In this document: piece by piece, positions 1-7,199 of the stretch
How positions within the stretch are numbered: the stretch's first letter is position 1
How the letters are laid out: every line of letters starts with the position of its first letter
Assembly (NCBI GenBank): GCA_012961925.1
Contig: DTYK01000027.1
Coordinates: 1-21,715, forward strand
DNA length: 21,715 bases
Source of the DNA: Candidatus Latescibacterota bacterium
Lineage (GTDB): Bacteria > Latescibacterota > MVCY01 > DTYK01
Direction: 5' to 3'
Program-made: the position numbers and the translations under genes
The notes under the pieces: model-generated
Databases searched by the model: none
What the model was told of the DNA's origin: nothing
The model's input: only the letters and a program-made list of their open reading frames with translations

Positions 1-90
1 ACCTGTCTCAAAATACTTCTTTTCATAGATTAGATCATCGTACTCATACCCTTCTACCTTCCTCCACTCTCTATAAGTCGGTATTCCCAT
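1..90 (-). CDS. N-terminal fragment, probable crotonase-family (BadI/MenB-like) protein
   Basis: Thirty codons run off the left edge. The frame opens with ATG at 88-90 and reads MGIPTYREWRKV, then EYDDLIYEKKYFETG. A strong ribosome binding site (GGAGG on the minus strand, near 99-105) lies about 10 bases upstream. The pattern [FY]-[DE]-D-[IL]-[IL]-Y-E followed by a short variable turn is the usual opening of MenB/BadI-type enoyl-CoA hydratase-family proteins, just before their A-x-I-x-[IL]-N-R-P segment. BadI hydrolytically opens 2-ketocyclohexanecarboxyl-CoA, which would suit the BadH-like dehydrogenase at 7252-8016. The catalytic half is off the window, so the family call is tentative and the specific function is inference. 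It is the last visible gene of the run, 74 bases after the amidohydrolase stop. Confidence 0.5.
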   Translation of the reverse strand, partial: MGIPTYREWRKVEGYEYDDLIYEKKYFETG

Positions 91-164
91 ACTTGTATAC
101 CTCCTTTTTGGAACTCCCTTCCGAATAAGCCTAATGTAACACATCCACGACTCTTGGTGGTTTC

Positions 165-1136
165 CTAGTCTTCAACCCCCCACCGGGAAAGGTCAACTCC
201 TACTCTTTTAAAGTCGTCTTTCAAAATATTGATTGCATTCCTCCACAAGACGTTCTGCCTTATCTCATCGTTACGGAATCCTTTTTCACCTTTAGGGTCT
301 TCCAGCTCTCTCATTTCCTTAAGCAATCCATCAATTGGGAAAAGGGGATAGTCCGTACCCCAAACATACTTTTCTTTTAAACGCCTATTTAGTTCGTACC
401 ACATGCCTTCTGGCCAGTAGCGGGGCCACATCCCGGAACACTCCCGATAGACATTCTCCATATGCCTTGCTATGGCATTCAATTCTTCAACCCATGGGTC
501 TCCCACGTGCAGAGCGAAAAATTTTATATTAGGATACTTACCTGCAATCTCTTCCATGTATGGAAAAGGTCTGTTATATTCGATCCTTACCCCCTGTGCA
601 CCTGGCGCACCGGTTCCCAAACCTGTATAGCCGCTGTGAAACTGAACAGGTACCCCATATGAGTTAATGCACTCCCAAAGGATTGCATACTTGGAGTCCG
701 TCATATTAAAAAACTGCCCTGCCTGTTGAAACTTTACGCCGATTAAATTAAGCTTCTCAATACCCTTTTCTATCTCTTTTACCGCCTTGTACCCTTTGTT
801 TGGATCAACACAGACCCAACCTGCTATAAAAATATCGGGATAGGTCTTACAGAGATCAGCTATAAACTCATTTGGCACCGGAGGGTCACCAGTTACTGTC
901 TCTGCATCCCAGCCAACAGGCATACCTACACAGTTATTCTCCCTGTATTTACTCACCATCTCTTCTTCAGTAGGATGAAAATCGATAAAATCCTGATCCG
1001 AAAACGTCTTGTGATAAAGATAACTAAAAAGTGGACCTCCGTAACTCTTATAAGATTTACAGGTTTCCTTGGTCCAGGCGTGAAAATGTGTATCTATTGC
1101 CGGGTAATTCCGAGTAGTATCTTTTTTTTCTTCCAT
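165..1136 (-). CDS. Amidohydrolase-2 family metal-dependent hydrolase/decarboxylase
   Basis: This 323-residue TIM-barrel protein belongs to the amidohydrolase-2 group (ACMSD, gamma-resorcylate decarboxylase, pyrone-dicarboxylate lactonase). Visible metal and active-site motifs are DTHFHAW (His17, His19), VQFHSG (His167), FFALHVGDPW (His210) and VWGTDYPLF (Asp262), all in the expected order. No signal peptide is visible, so it is cytoplasmic. Family members decarboxylate or hydrolyse aromatic or dicarboxylic acids using one divalent metal. Among acyl-CoA genes, a decarboxylase, or a hydrolase acting on a ring-derived intermediate, is plausible, but the substrate is unknown. The GGAG before the ATG is about 13 bases upstream, which is rather long. 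A 252-base spacer separates it from the carboxyltransferase upstream. Confidence 0.8.
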   Translation of the reverse strand: MEEKKDTTRNYPAIDTHFHAWTKETCKSYKSYGGPLFSYLYHKTFSDQDFIDFHPTEEEMVSKYRENNCVGMPVGWDAETVTGDPPVPNEFIADLCKTYPDIFIAGWVCVDPNKGYKAVKEIEKGIEKLNLIGVKFQQAGQFFNMTDSKYAILWECINSYGVPVQFHSGYTGLGTGAPGAQGVRIEYNRPFPYMEEIAGKYPNIKFFALHVGDPWVEELNAIARHMENVYRECSGMWPRYWPEGMWYELNRRLKEKYVWGTDYPLFPIDGLLKEMRELEDPKGEKGFRNDEIRQNVLWRNAINILKDDFKRVGVDLSRWGVED

Positions 1137-1388
1137 TTTCCGTTACTATCTCCTTTCGTTTTTTTGTTATAGTGGGTTCTTGACCAGGAATATCCTGGTT
1201 TAAAAGGCTACGTACCCCGTTCTCTTCTTAACTTTTCTGCAATTTAAGCTTTTTTGTGTAAAGAACAGATCTTTACCCCGTTAGGAGAGCCCTGTGCAGG
1301 AGCACGATGTCAAGATCGATACAGTAGGCCTCCTTTTCACCCTGTTCAGTCTCCCGAGGGGAACCCTAATAACGGGGTTACTTTACAC
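1137..1388. repeat. Intergenic spacer with inverted-repeat-bounded segment
   Basis: No gene is visible here. The segment 1256-1388 is framed by nested inverted repeats: GTGTAAAG at 1256-1263 pairs with CTTTACAC at 1381-1388, and ACCCCGTTA at 1275-1283 pairs with TAACGGGGT at 1370-1378. The outer right arm ends immediately at the carboxyltransferase stop codon. A separate small hairpin, ACCAGGA-ata-TCCTGGT, lies at 1183-1199. Neither hairpin has a T-run on the minus-strand side, so neither is a convincing intrinsic terminator. The larger one could be a tiny non-autonomous element or a structured 3' region; this is inference. Confidence 0.45.
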
Positions 1389-2927
1389 CTAAACTGGCAT
1401 GATCCCGTGCCTTTTCTCAGGTTTTGTCTCTCTCTTGTTTATTAGCATCTCCAGCGTTAGGATGAGATTAAGCCTGGTCTCCTGAGGTCGTATGATCATG
1501 TCGATCATTCTCCTCGAGGCGGCATAGTACGGGGTGTTGAAGTTTTCCCTATATTCTTTCACCTTTTCCTCAAAAACCTTCTCCCTGTCTTCAGCCTCGG
1601 CCAGTTCCTTTCTGTAGAGTACATTCACTGCCCCCTCTGCACCCATTACTGCAATCTCTGTGGTGGGCCATCCCATTGCCACATCTGTACCCATAGGTTT
1701 GGAGCACATAGCAGGAGTTGCTCCTCCATACGATTTTCTAATATAACAGGTTATCTTGGGTACTGTCGCCCTGCCGTAGGCATACAGCATCTTGGCTCCG
1801 TGCCGAATGATACCTTTTTTCTCTTCCTTCAAGCCAGGGAGATACCCGGGAACATCGACCAGATTGATAAGAGGAATATTGAACGCATTGCAGATGTTAA
1901 TAAACCTGGCAGCCTTATCCGATGCATCACAATCGATTACGCCTGCCAGGAACTTCGGCTGATTAGCAATAATACCCACCGAATAGCCGTTTAAGCGGGC
2001 AAATCCAGTAATAATGTTCTTTGCCCAGTCAGGTTTTATCTCGAGAAAATCCCCACGGTCAACTATGGCCTGTATCACCTTTCGCATATCATATGACCTT
2101 TTAGCGTCTACCGGCACTAGTTCGCAAAGGGATTCCTCAACCCTGTCTGGTGGATCGTTACACTCCTTCCTTTCAGCCATCTCTCTATAGTTGGAAGGCA
2201 GATAGGATAGAAGGTCCTTGATTAGCTGAATACAGGACTTATCATCGCTGGCCACTAAATCACAAACACCTGATATCCTACTGTGAATATGGGTACCACC
2301 TAACTCCTGGGGTGTAAGATCTGCCCCTGTTGCCGCTTTTACCACAGCAGGGCCAGCAATAAACATCTGACTCACCTTTTCAATCATGATGATAAAATCG
2401 GTGAGGGCTGGCGAATACACCCCTCCTCCTGAACAATTCCCCATAACTGCTGATATCTGAGGTACAACACCAGAGGTAATCACGTTCTCATAAAATATCT
2501 GAGAATAACCGCCCCCCTCCTGGATACGGCCGCCTGCAGAATCTATAAGTCCAATTATCGGCACTCCGGCTTCACGGGCCATACGATGAGCCTCTGCTAC
2601 CTTCTGGCCATGTACCCTTCCGACAGAGCCACCCATAACCGTAAAATCCTGGGCATATACATAGACAAGGCGACCATCGATCTTGCCATAACCGGTGATC
2701 ACTCCGTCACCCCAGGGTCTCCTCTTCTCCATTCCAAAATCATAACACTGATGCTGAGCAAACATTCCCAGCTCTACAAAACTTCCCTTGTCCAGCAGCA
2801 AGTCCAAACGTTCACGGGCAGTAAGTTTGCCAGCAGCATGCTGTTTTTCAATCCGTTTCGGGCCGCCTCCACTCCGGGCCTCCCTCTCCAATTCATCTAA
2901 CTTCTTTAGTTCTTTCTCCATACCCAT
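1389..2927 (-). CDS. Acyl-CoA carboxylase beta chain / methylmalonyl-CoA decarboxylase alpha-type carboxyltransferase
   Basis: This 512-residue biotin-dependent carboxyltransferase has the length of propionyl-CoA carboxylase beta or methylmalonyl-CoA decarboxylase alpha (about 510-520) and is shorter than glutaconyl-CoA decarboxylase alpha. Two crotonase-like halves are visible. The N half has GKLTARERLDLLLD, DFTVMGGSVG, DSAGGRIQEG and GNCSGGGVYSPALTDF. The C half has ITGFARLNG, VDVPGYLPG, GIIRHGAKMLYAYG and WPTTEIAVMGAEGAVN. It moves CO2 between carboxybiotin and an acyl-CoA, in either direction. No biotin carboxylase, biotin carrier or membrane decarboxylase subunit is in the window, so partners must be elsewhere. 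With the mutase at 10597-12252 it could decarboxylate a (alkyl)malonyl-CoA. Start: AAGGAG lies 7 bases before the ATG. The last ~10 residues are a Lys/Arg-rich tail. Confidence 0.9.
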   Translation of the reverse strand: MGMEKELKKLDELEREARSGGGPKRIEKQHAAGKLTARERLDLLLDKGSFVELGMFAQHQCYDFGMEKRRPWGDGVITGYGKIDGRLVYVYAQDFTVMGGSVGRVHGQKVAEAHRMAREAGVPIIGLIDSAGGRIQEGGGYSQIFYENVITSGVVPQISAVMGNCSGGGVYSPALTDFIIMIEKVSQMFIAGPAVVKAATGADLTPQELGGTHIHSRISGVCDLVASDDKSCIQLIKDLLSYLPSNYREMAERKECNDPPDRVEESLCELVPVDAKRSYDMRKVIQAIVDRGDFLEIKPDWAKNIITGFARLNGYSVGIIANQPKFLAGVIDCDASDKAARFINICNAFNIPLINLVDVPGYLPGLKEEKKGIIRHGAKMLYAYGRATVPKITCYIRKSYGGATPAMCSKPMGTDVAMGWPTTEIAVMGAEGAVNVLYRKELAEAEDREKVFEEKVKEYRENFNTPYYAASRRMIDMIIRPQETRLNLILTLEMLINKRETKPEKRHGIMPV

Positions 2928-2987
2928 GGGTCTACTCCTTATCTTTGATATCTCATCATAAGGGTGTGCTTTTCCTGGGATGTATAA

Positions 2988-3728
2988 TTAGAACCTTCCT
3001 CCTGAGGGATAGATTATGTTTCCCGTAACGTAACTCGATTCATCAGTGGCCAGAAACAGGATCACGTTAGCCACCTCACGTGGCTGACCAACCCTCCTCA
3101 TAGGCGTATTCTTCAACGCCCTCTCTACCATCTGGTCATACTTGGGATGGGATTTCAAAAGGTCAGTCTCTATCATGCCAGGTGCTACTGCGTTGACAGT
3201 GATATTGTACCTGCCAAGCTCCATGCACAGAGCCTTTGTAAGACCAATTACACCAGCCTTGGCCGCTGAATAATTGGCCTGCCCAGGATTTCCCAACCAT
3301 GCACGAGACGAAATATTGATTATCTTACCATACTTTCTCTCCACCATATATTGTGAAGCAAATTTACAGCAAAAAAAAGTCGCTTTTAGATCCAAATCAA
3401 CCACATCATCCCAATCCTTTTCTGTCATATCCTTGATCAACATATCCCTGTTTAGGCCAGCATTGTTTACCAAAATGTCGATCTGCCCAAACTTCTCTAC
3501 TCCTGTGTCTATTAGTTTCTTGGCATTATCCATCTTAGTAATGTCTACAATTACTCCAACAGCATCACTCCCCTTGCTCTTGATTTCGTCAACAACCTTA
3601 TTGGCATTCTCTTCATTTATATCATTGACCACAATCTTTGCACCTTCTTCAGCCAACCGTATTGCGGTGGCTGCACCGATACCTCGGCCCGATCCAGTAA
3701 TAACAGCTACTCTATCTCTAAGTCTCAT
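2988..3728 (-). CDS. FabG-like short-chain dehydrogenase/reductase
   Basis: The protein has 246 residues from the ATG at 3726-3728, where AAGGAGG sits 7 bases upstream. The frame remains open further upstream (to 3803), but that stretch has no good ribosome site and no family similarity. A classical SDR fold is visible: TGSGRGIG cofactor loop (11-18), NNAG (88-91), catalytic Ser140/141, Tyr153 and Lys157 in YSAAK, and a C-terminal YVTGNIIYPSGG. Acidic Asp36 after the second strand (VVND) is typical of NAD(H) preference. It most resembles 3-oxoacyl-ACP/CoA reductases and beta-hydroxyacyl-CoA dehydrogenases. Its place between MaoC hydratase and carboxyltransferase suggests oxidation of the 3-hydroxyacyl-CoA made by the hydratase. 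A second SDR at 7252-8016 has a different substrate signature. Confidence 0.88.
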   Translation of the reverse strand: MRLRDRVAVITGSGRGIGAATAIRLAEEGAKIVVNDINEENANKVVDEIKSKGSDAVGVIVDITKMDNAKKLIDTGVEKFGQIDILVNNAGLNRDMLIKDMTEKDWDDVVDLDLKATFFCCKFASQYMVERKYGKIINISSRAWLGNPGQANYSAAKAGVIGLTKALCMELGRYNITVNAVAPGMIETDLLKSHPKYDQMVERALKNTPMRRVGQPREVANVILFLATDESSYVTGNIIYPSGGRF

Positions 3729-3735
3729 AAAAAAA

Positions 3736-3742
3736 CCTCCTT
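3736..3742 (-). promoter_or_regulatory. Ribosome binding site fixing the SDR start at 3728
   Basis: AAGGAGG on the minus strand lies 7 bases before the ATG. It sits inside the longer open frame, so the ~25 upstream codons are not translated as part of this protein. Confidence 0.8.
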
Positions 3743-3749
3743 CTGACTC

Positions 3750-3830
3750 TGATGGCTTCACTAAAAACTCTGTTTGCTCTCTCCATGAGCAATCTTGGGA
3801 CAATGAGTCCTCGTCCTTGAGAAGCCATCA
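3750..3830. repeat. Inverted repeat in the leader of the FabG-like SDR
   Basis: TGATGGCTTC at 3750-3759 and GAAGCCATCA at 3821-3830 are perfect 10-base inverted arms separated by 61 bases. They lie between the MaoC stop and the SDR ribosome site, so they would form a stem in the intercistronic mRNA. No T-run follows, so I do not call a terminator. Confidence 0.4.
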
Positions 3831-3837
3831 TTCTCAT

Positions 3838-3870
3838 TCTTAATTCTTCATTTTTCACTTTTCACTCTTT
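3838..3870. repeat. Copy of a GTGAAAAGTGAA-type intergenic repeat overlapping the MaoC C-terminus
   Basis: On the minus strand this reads as repeats of GTGAAAAGTGAAAAATGAAG followed by AATTAAGAATGA. It resembles the units at 15012-15098 and, more loosely, 7062-7120. The left part is intergenic, while the right part encodes the last residues of MaoC (K-S-E-K) and its TGA stop. Confidence 0.4.
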
Positions 3871-4334
3871 CTCTCCTGCCTTCTTGCAATCATGAGGGTA
3901 GTCTCGCCCTCCTGAACGGTCTCTCCCTTCTGGTTGATAACTATCCTCTCAAGGATCACAATTCCTCGTTCCTTCTTCTTAGTTTCCCGCTTCTCCTTGA
4001 CCCTGATCTTGACCCTTATGGTATCACCAATAAATATGGGGCCGGTGAACTTCCAAGTCAGACCCAGGAATGCAAGGAGTGTGGGTTGGAGGGAAAGCGC
4101 GAGTTGTGTACGGGTAAAAAGCCCGGAAGCAATGGAAAGACCTAGTAGACCATGTGCTATCCTCTGCTTGAAAAGAGTATTCTTTGCAAATTCAGCATCC
4201 GTGTGTAACGCATTATAATCCCCAGAAAGACCGGCAAAGCCTACGACATCAGCCTCTGTGATCGTCCTGGCTGGTGAAAGGAATTCATCTCCTACTTCGA
4301 GATCTTCGTAATATCTAACAGGCAAGTCACTCAT
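3855..4334 (-). CDS. MaoC-like enoyl-CoA hydratase
   Basis: This 159-residue single hot-dog protein is of the (R)-specific enoyl-CoA hydratase/MaoC type. The hydratase-2 motif is clear: FAGLSGDYNALHTDAEFA carries the Asp39/His44 dyad. It is followed by IAHGLLGLSIASGL, the helix that packs on the CoA site, and by GDTIRVKIRVKEKR, a typical C-terminal strand. It would add water to a trans-2-enoyl-CoA in the cytoplasm, feeding the SDR encoded next at 2988-3728. GGGAGGA sits just upstream of the ATG. The last residues (ERKSEK) are encoded by a low-complexity intergenic repeat, suggesting the C-terminus was altered by repeat invasion. The exact substrate is unknown. Confidence 0.88.
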   Translation of the reverse strand: MSDLPVRYYEDLEVGDEFLSPARTITEADVVGFAGLSGDYNALHTDAEFAKNTLFKQRIAHGLLGLSIASGLFTRTQLALSLQPTLLAFLGLTWKFTGPIFIGDTIRVKIRVKEKRETKKKERGIVILERIVINQKGETVQEGETTLMIARRQERKSEK

Positions 4335-4380
4335 CTTCTTCCTCCCAAAAAAATTTTATAATACTTGTTTCTTCTCCCGT

Positions 4381-4408
4381 CTTATATAAAAAATGGTCAA
4401 ATCGTTAA
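4381..4408 (-). promoter_or_regulatory. Candidate sigma70-type promoter for the MaoC/SDR/carboxyltransferase genes
   Basis: On the minus strand TTAACG (plus 4403-4408) and TATAAG (plus 4381-4386) are spaced by 16 bases in an AT-rich stretch about 50 bases before the MaoC start. Matches to consensus are 4/6 and 5/6. The fit is suggestive only. Confidence 0.3.
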
Positions 4409-4422
4409 ATAATTGAACGATT
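4400..4422. promoter_or_regulatory. Inverted repeat overlapping the candidate -35 element
   Basis: AATCGTT (4400-4406) and AACGATT (4416-4422) are perfect 7-base arms around a 9-base AT-rich centre. They overlap the proposed -35 hexamer at 4403-4408. This is the geometry of a dimeric repressor operator, but no regulator gene is visible in the window. Confidence 0.3.
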
Positions 4423-4571
4423 GAATAAACTTTCACAGTTTGACGGTGTGTCATTTTCTGCCGATCAACTCGCTTTCATGTTTCGTTGTGCGTGGGTCAC
4501 AGGCACCGCAGCCAGCTCGTAACAAAGGATTCAAGGATTTGCCTTGTCCGGTCCGTCTGGTCTATCTTGTC

Positions 4572-4605
4572 ATTTCGTCTATTTGGTTGACCAGTCAGAC
4601 GAAAT
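4572..4605. repeat. Nested hairpin downstream of acyl-CoA dehydrogenase
   Basis: ATTTCGTCT (4572-4580) and AGACGAAAT (4597-4605) are perfect 9-base arms. The loop itself contains TGGT-tg-ACCA. It begins 37 bases after the stop codon of the gene at 4642-5793 on the minus strand. There is no U-run, so it could stabilise a 3' end rather than act as an intrinsic terminator. Confidence 0.4.
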
Positions 4606-4641
4606 AACCCGGATCAACTCTCCAAAAAATCATGCTGGCCC

Positions 4642-5793
4642 TTAGACAAATGCCGATATTCCGAGTAGATCACGACCAATGATCAACCTCTGAATCTCGC
4701 TGGTCCCTTCGGCCATGGTCAGGTGTCGAACATCACGAAAATAGCGTTCCACGGGAAACTCCCTTGTATAGCCATACCCGCCATGGACCTGGATCGCCCT
4801 GTCCGCAATCCGTACAACCGCCTCAGTAGCAAACAGCTTGGCAAAGGAGGCCTCTCGATCGCAACGTTTACCCTGATCCACCATGCTGGCTGCACGATAA
4901 CCTAAAAGTCTTGCCGCGTCCAGTTCCATGGCCATATCCGCAATCATAGCCTGCACAAGTTGAAAGCTACCAATCGGACGACCGAACTGATACCGCTCCT
5001 TGGCATACCTTATGCAGGCCTCTAAACAGGCCTGGCCGATACCTACGACTCCGAATGTAACCACGCACCGCCCAACGTTTAGGCCTGACAAAGCAAGCTT
5101 GAGCCCTTCACCTTCCTTACCCAGAAGATTCTCCTTTGGTACGCGACAGTCCTCAAACACAAGTTCAGATAACACAGAAGAGTGAAGACCCATCTTTGGA
5201 ATATTTGACGCCTTAAATGGCGATTTATCCTTCTCCACTAAGAATGCAGAGATTCCCTTTCCCTTCTTGCTCCTGTCCGTGGATGCATACACACAAACCA
5301 GGTCTGCTATACTACCGTTCGTAATTAATGTCTTGGTACCGTTAATAATGTAATAATCACCATCTTTTACAGCTTTTGTCTCTACTGAGCTGGCATCAGA
5401 GCCCACATTGGGTTCAGTCAGGCCAAAGGCGGCTATATAGTCCATGGAAAGCAGCCGTGGCAAAAACCTCTCTTTCTGATCGTCTGTTCCGAATTTGTAG
5501 ATCATGGTGGTTACCATATTGTCCACTGTGATGATCGTCCGAAGCGAGCCCCACGCCCGTGCTAGCTCCTCCACCAATATACAAAAGGTCACTAGATCAG
5601 CCCCAAACCCACCGTACTCTTCTGGGATCATTGCGCCTATATAACCGAATGGAAGCAGCTTTTTTATTAGGCTTCGTGGAGGCACCTCCTGCTTATCTTC
5701 ATATTCAGGAACCAGGGGGATTATCTCCTTTTCCATGAAGCGACGTACATTGTCCTTCAGAATCTTCTGGTCTTCAGTTAATTCAAAATCCAT
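4642..5793 (-). CDS. Acyl-CoA dehydrogenase (complete)
   Basis: This 383-residue FAD enzyme is standard length for soluble acyl-CoA dehydrogenases. The N-terminal helical domain starts MDFELTEDQKILKD. The signature FGLTEPNVGSDASS lies in the middle beta domain, YQFGRPIGSFQLVQ in the C-terminal helical domain, and IQVHGGYGYTREFP near the end. Catalytic base Glu362 is in MAEGTSEIQR, the normal position for short/medium-chain enzymes. It makes a 2-enoyl-CoA and passes electrons to ETF; no ETF genes are here. The gene starts 15 bases after the CaiB-family stop, with GGGAGGA in between, so the two are co-transcribed. The retained Glu, rather than Asp, argues against the 1,4-dehydrogenating cyclohexenecarboxyl-CoA type. 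Chain or ring preference cannot be read from sequence. Confidence 0.93.
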   Translation of the reverse strand: MDFELTEDQKILKDNVRRFMEKEIIPLVPEYEDKQEVPPRSLIKKLLPFGYIGAMIPEEYGGFGADLVTFCILVEELARAWGSLRTIITVDNMVTTMIYKFGTDDQKERFLPRLLSMDYIAAFGLTEPNVGSDASSVETKAVKDGDYYIINGTKTLITNGSIADLVCVYASTDRSKKGKGISAFLVEKDKSPFKASNIPKMGLHSSVLSELVFEDCRVPKENLLGKEGEGLKLALSGLNVGRCVVTFGVVGIGQACLEACIRYAKERYQFGRPIGSFQLVQAMIADMAMELDAARLLGYRAASMVDQGKRCDREASFAKLFATEAVVRIADRAIQVHGGYGYTREFPVERYFRDVRHLTMAEGTSEIQRLIIGRDLLGISAFV

Positions 5794-5808
5794 AATAACA
5801 TCCTCCCG

Positions 5809-6954
5809 TTATATCACCTTCTCTTCCTTTAAGTAGTCTATCTCATCATCACTGTAGCCTAATTCTTTAAGTAGGATTTCATTGTGTTCTCCTACGTCAG
5901 GTGGGGGAGAAAGCCTGCTGTCCTCTTTCTCGGAAAACTTTGCCGGGAATGGTTGCACAAAGTACCCGCCGGCCTGGTCCTTTTCAAACAAGCCTCGAGC
6001 GATCAATTGTGGATCAGAATCAAGCTCTGAAAGGGAATTTACTGGGGCGCCAGGGATATTGTTCTCAAAAAAGAGCTTAAGCCACTCGTCTCGATCCTTT
6101 TCTCCGATTGCCTTTTCAATTATGGGATTAATCTCGTCACTGTATTTATTACGCCCCTCCCAGGTACAGTATTTGTCCACCAGCAGGTCGGTTCGCCCTA
6201 TTAGACGACAGAAGTTTTCCCAAAAATGGCGCTCTATTACACCAAGAGAGATATACTTTCCGTCCCTTGTCCGAAACACACCGTATGAGCCCCGAGTCAT
6301 AAACCTCTTCTTGTCGGGCTTCCGGTGCGCAACCCATTCACATAGACGGGGACCCATCCAGGCAAGTATCCCGTCTGTCATGGAAACATCAATGTATTGC
6401 CCTCTTCCCTCTTTCATATAGTAAGCGTAAGCAGCGAGGATTGCTGAAAGAGCAAACATCGTTCCACATATATCTGCTGCCTGAATCCCGCTTGCGGCCT
6501 CTGGAGGAGAACTTGGATTGCCGCTTATGCTCAAGAGGCCTGCCACTCCCTGGTAATTCAGATCATGGCCTGGAAGATTTGCATACGGCCCGGACTGTCC
6601 ATAGCCTGAAAGTGAGCAATAAATGATCTCAGGATTCACCTTTTTAACACTCTCATAATCGATGCCCAGCCTTTTAACCACTCCTGGTCGAAAGCCCTCC
6701 AGTACGACATTGCACCGTTTCGCCAATCTAAAGAATATTTCCTTCCCTTTTTCGTTCTTCAAATTGAGGGTGATACTCTTCTTACTACGATTTAGAAAAG
6801 AAAAAAGTCCTGAAATCATATATCTAATAGGATCCCCTTCACCTACCGGTTCCACCTTAATCACCTCTGCCCCTAAACTGGCAAGCATAAGAGAACAAAA
6901 AGGACCGGGGAGCAATAACGAGAGATCCAGGACCTTCATTCCTTTTAATAACAT
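5809..6954 (-). CDS. CaiB/BaiF family CoA-transferase or alpha-methylacyl-CoA racemase-like protein
   Basis: This 381-residue family III protein has N-terminal MKVLDLSLLLPGPFCSLMLA, GAEVIKVEP, LNRSKKSITLNL, FRPGVVKRLGIDY, a GRGQYIDVSMTDG segment and C-terminal GEHNEILLKELGYS. Asp161 (in QAADICGT) matches the transferase nucleophile/racemase Asp. LPGHDLNYQ (His130, Asp131) is more typical of alpha-methylacyl-CoA racemases, where this His is catalytic. Either CoA transfer between acids or 2-methyl epimerisation is possible, and the His tips me slightly toward racemase-like chemistry. The start is the ATG at 6952-6954: the upstream in-frame TTG at 6966 overlaps the GGAGG ribosome site. It is followed closely by the acyl-CoA dehydrogenase, a natural next step after epimerisation or activation. 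Confidence 0.87.
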   Translation of the reverse strand: MLLKGMKVLDLSLLLPGPFCSLMLASLGAEVIKVEPVGEGDPIRYMISGLFSFLNRSKKSITLNLKNEKGKEIFFRLAKRCNVVLEGFRPGVVKRLGIDYESVKKVNPEIIYCSLSGYGQSGPYANLPGHDLNYQGVAGLLSISGNPSSPPEAASGIQAADICGTMFALSAILAAYAYYMKEGRGQYIDVSMTDGILAWMGPRLCEWVAHRKPDKKRFMTRGSYGVFRTRDGKYISLGVIERHFWENFCRLIGRTDLLVDKYCTWEGRNKYSDEINPIIEKAIGEKDRDEWLKLFFENNIPGAPVNSLSELDSDPQLIARGLFEKDQAGGYFVQPFPAKFSEKEDSRLSPPPDVGEHNEILLKELGYSDDEIDYLKEEKVI

Positions 6955-6959
6955 GCCGT

Positions 6960-6964
6960 CCTCC
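6960..6964 (-). promoter_or_regulatory. Ribosome binding site fixing the CaiB-family start at 6954
   Basis: GGAGG on the minus strand stands 5 bases before ATG. The alternative in-frame TTG at 6964-6966 lies at the site itself and is unlikely to be the start. Confidence 0.75.
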
Positions 6965-7032
6965 AAGACATGCTCTCAAAAACAAGTCTTCTAGATTTGT
7001 AACAATTTAGCCCTTTGAAAAGCCACTATTCG

Positions 7033-7152
7033 GTCGCGGCTGGGAGCCGCTCCTGCGTTTGGGGTGAAGAACGAAAGGTGAAGAATCACGATGGAGCAAG
7101 TCTCTCTCTTTCCATTTTTCACTACCCTGGAGGAGCCGCATCCCGCTGCGAC
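7033..7152. repeat. Pair of inverted REP-like palindromes
   Basis: Unit 1 at 7033-7054 (GTCGCGGCTGGGAGCCGCTC) contains the hairpin GCGGCT-ggg-AGCCGC. Unit 2 at 7131-7152 is in opposite orientation. Its reverse complement matches unit 1 at about 17 of 22 positions. About 76 bases lie between them, including a GTGAAGAA-type repeat. The arrangement resembles REP doublets mobilised by RAYT transposases. It lies in the 297-base gap between the BadH-like SDR and the CaiB-family gene, which otherwise shows no gene. Confidence 0.55.
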
Positions 7153-7199
7153 AACTTCTTTAAAAACGTTAATACCTAAATTTATGTATATTTATGCGG

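Larger units (their letters stand above)
4335..4641. other. 307-base intergenic region, no gene seen
   Basis: I see no coding frame. It holds a candidate promoter (4381-4408) with an overlapping inverted repeat (4400-4422) ahead of the MaoC gene. It also holds a nested hairpin (4572-4605) just past the stop codon of the acyl-CoA dehydrogenase. It is the likeliest internal break between two transcripts in the left half. Confidence 0.5.
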
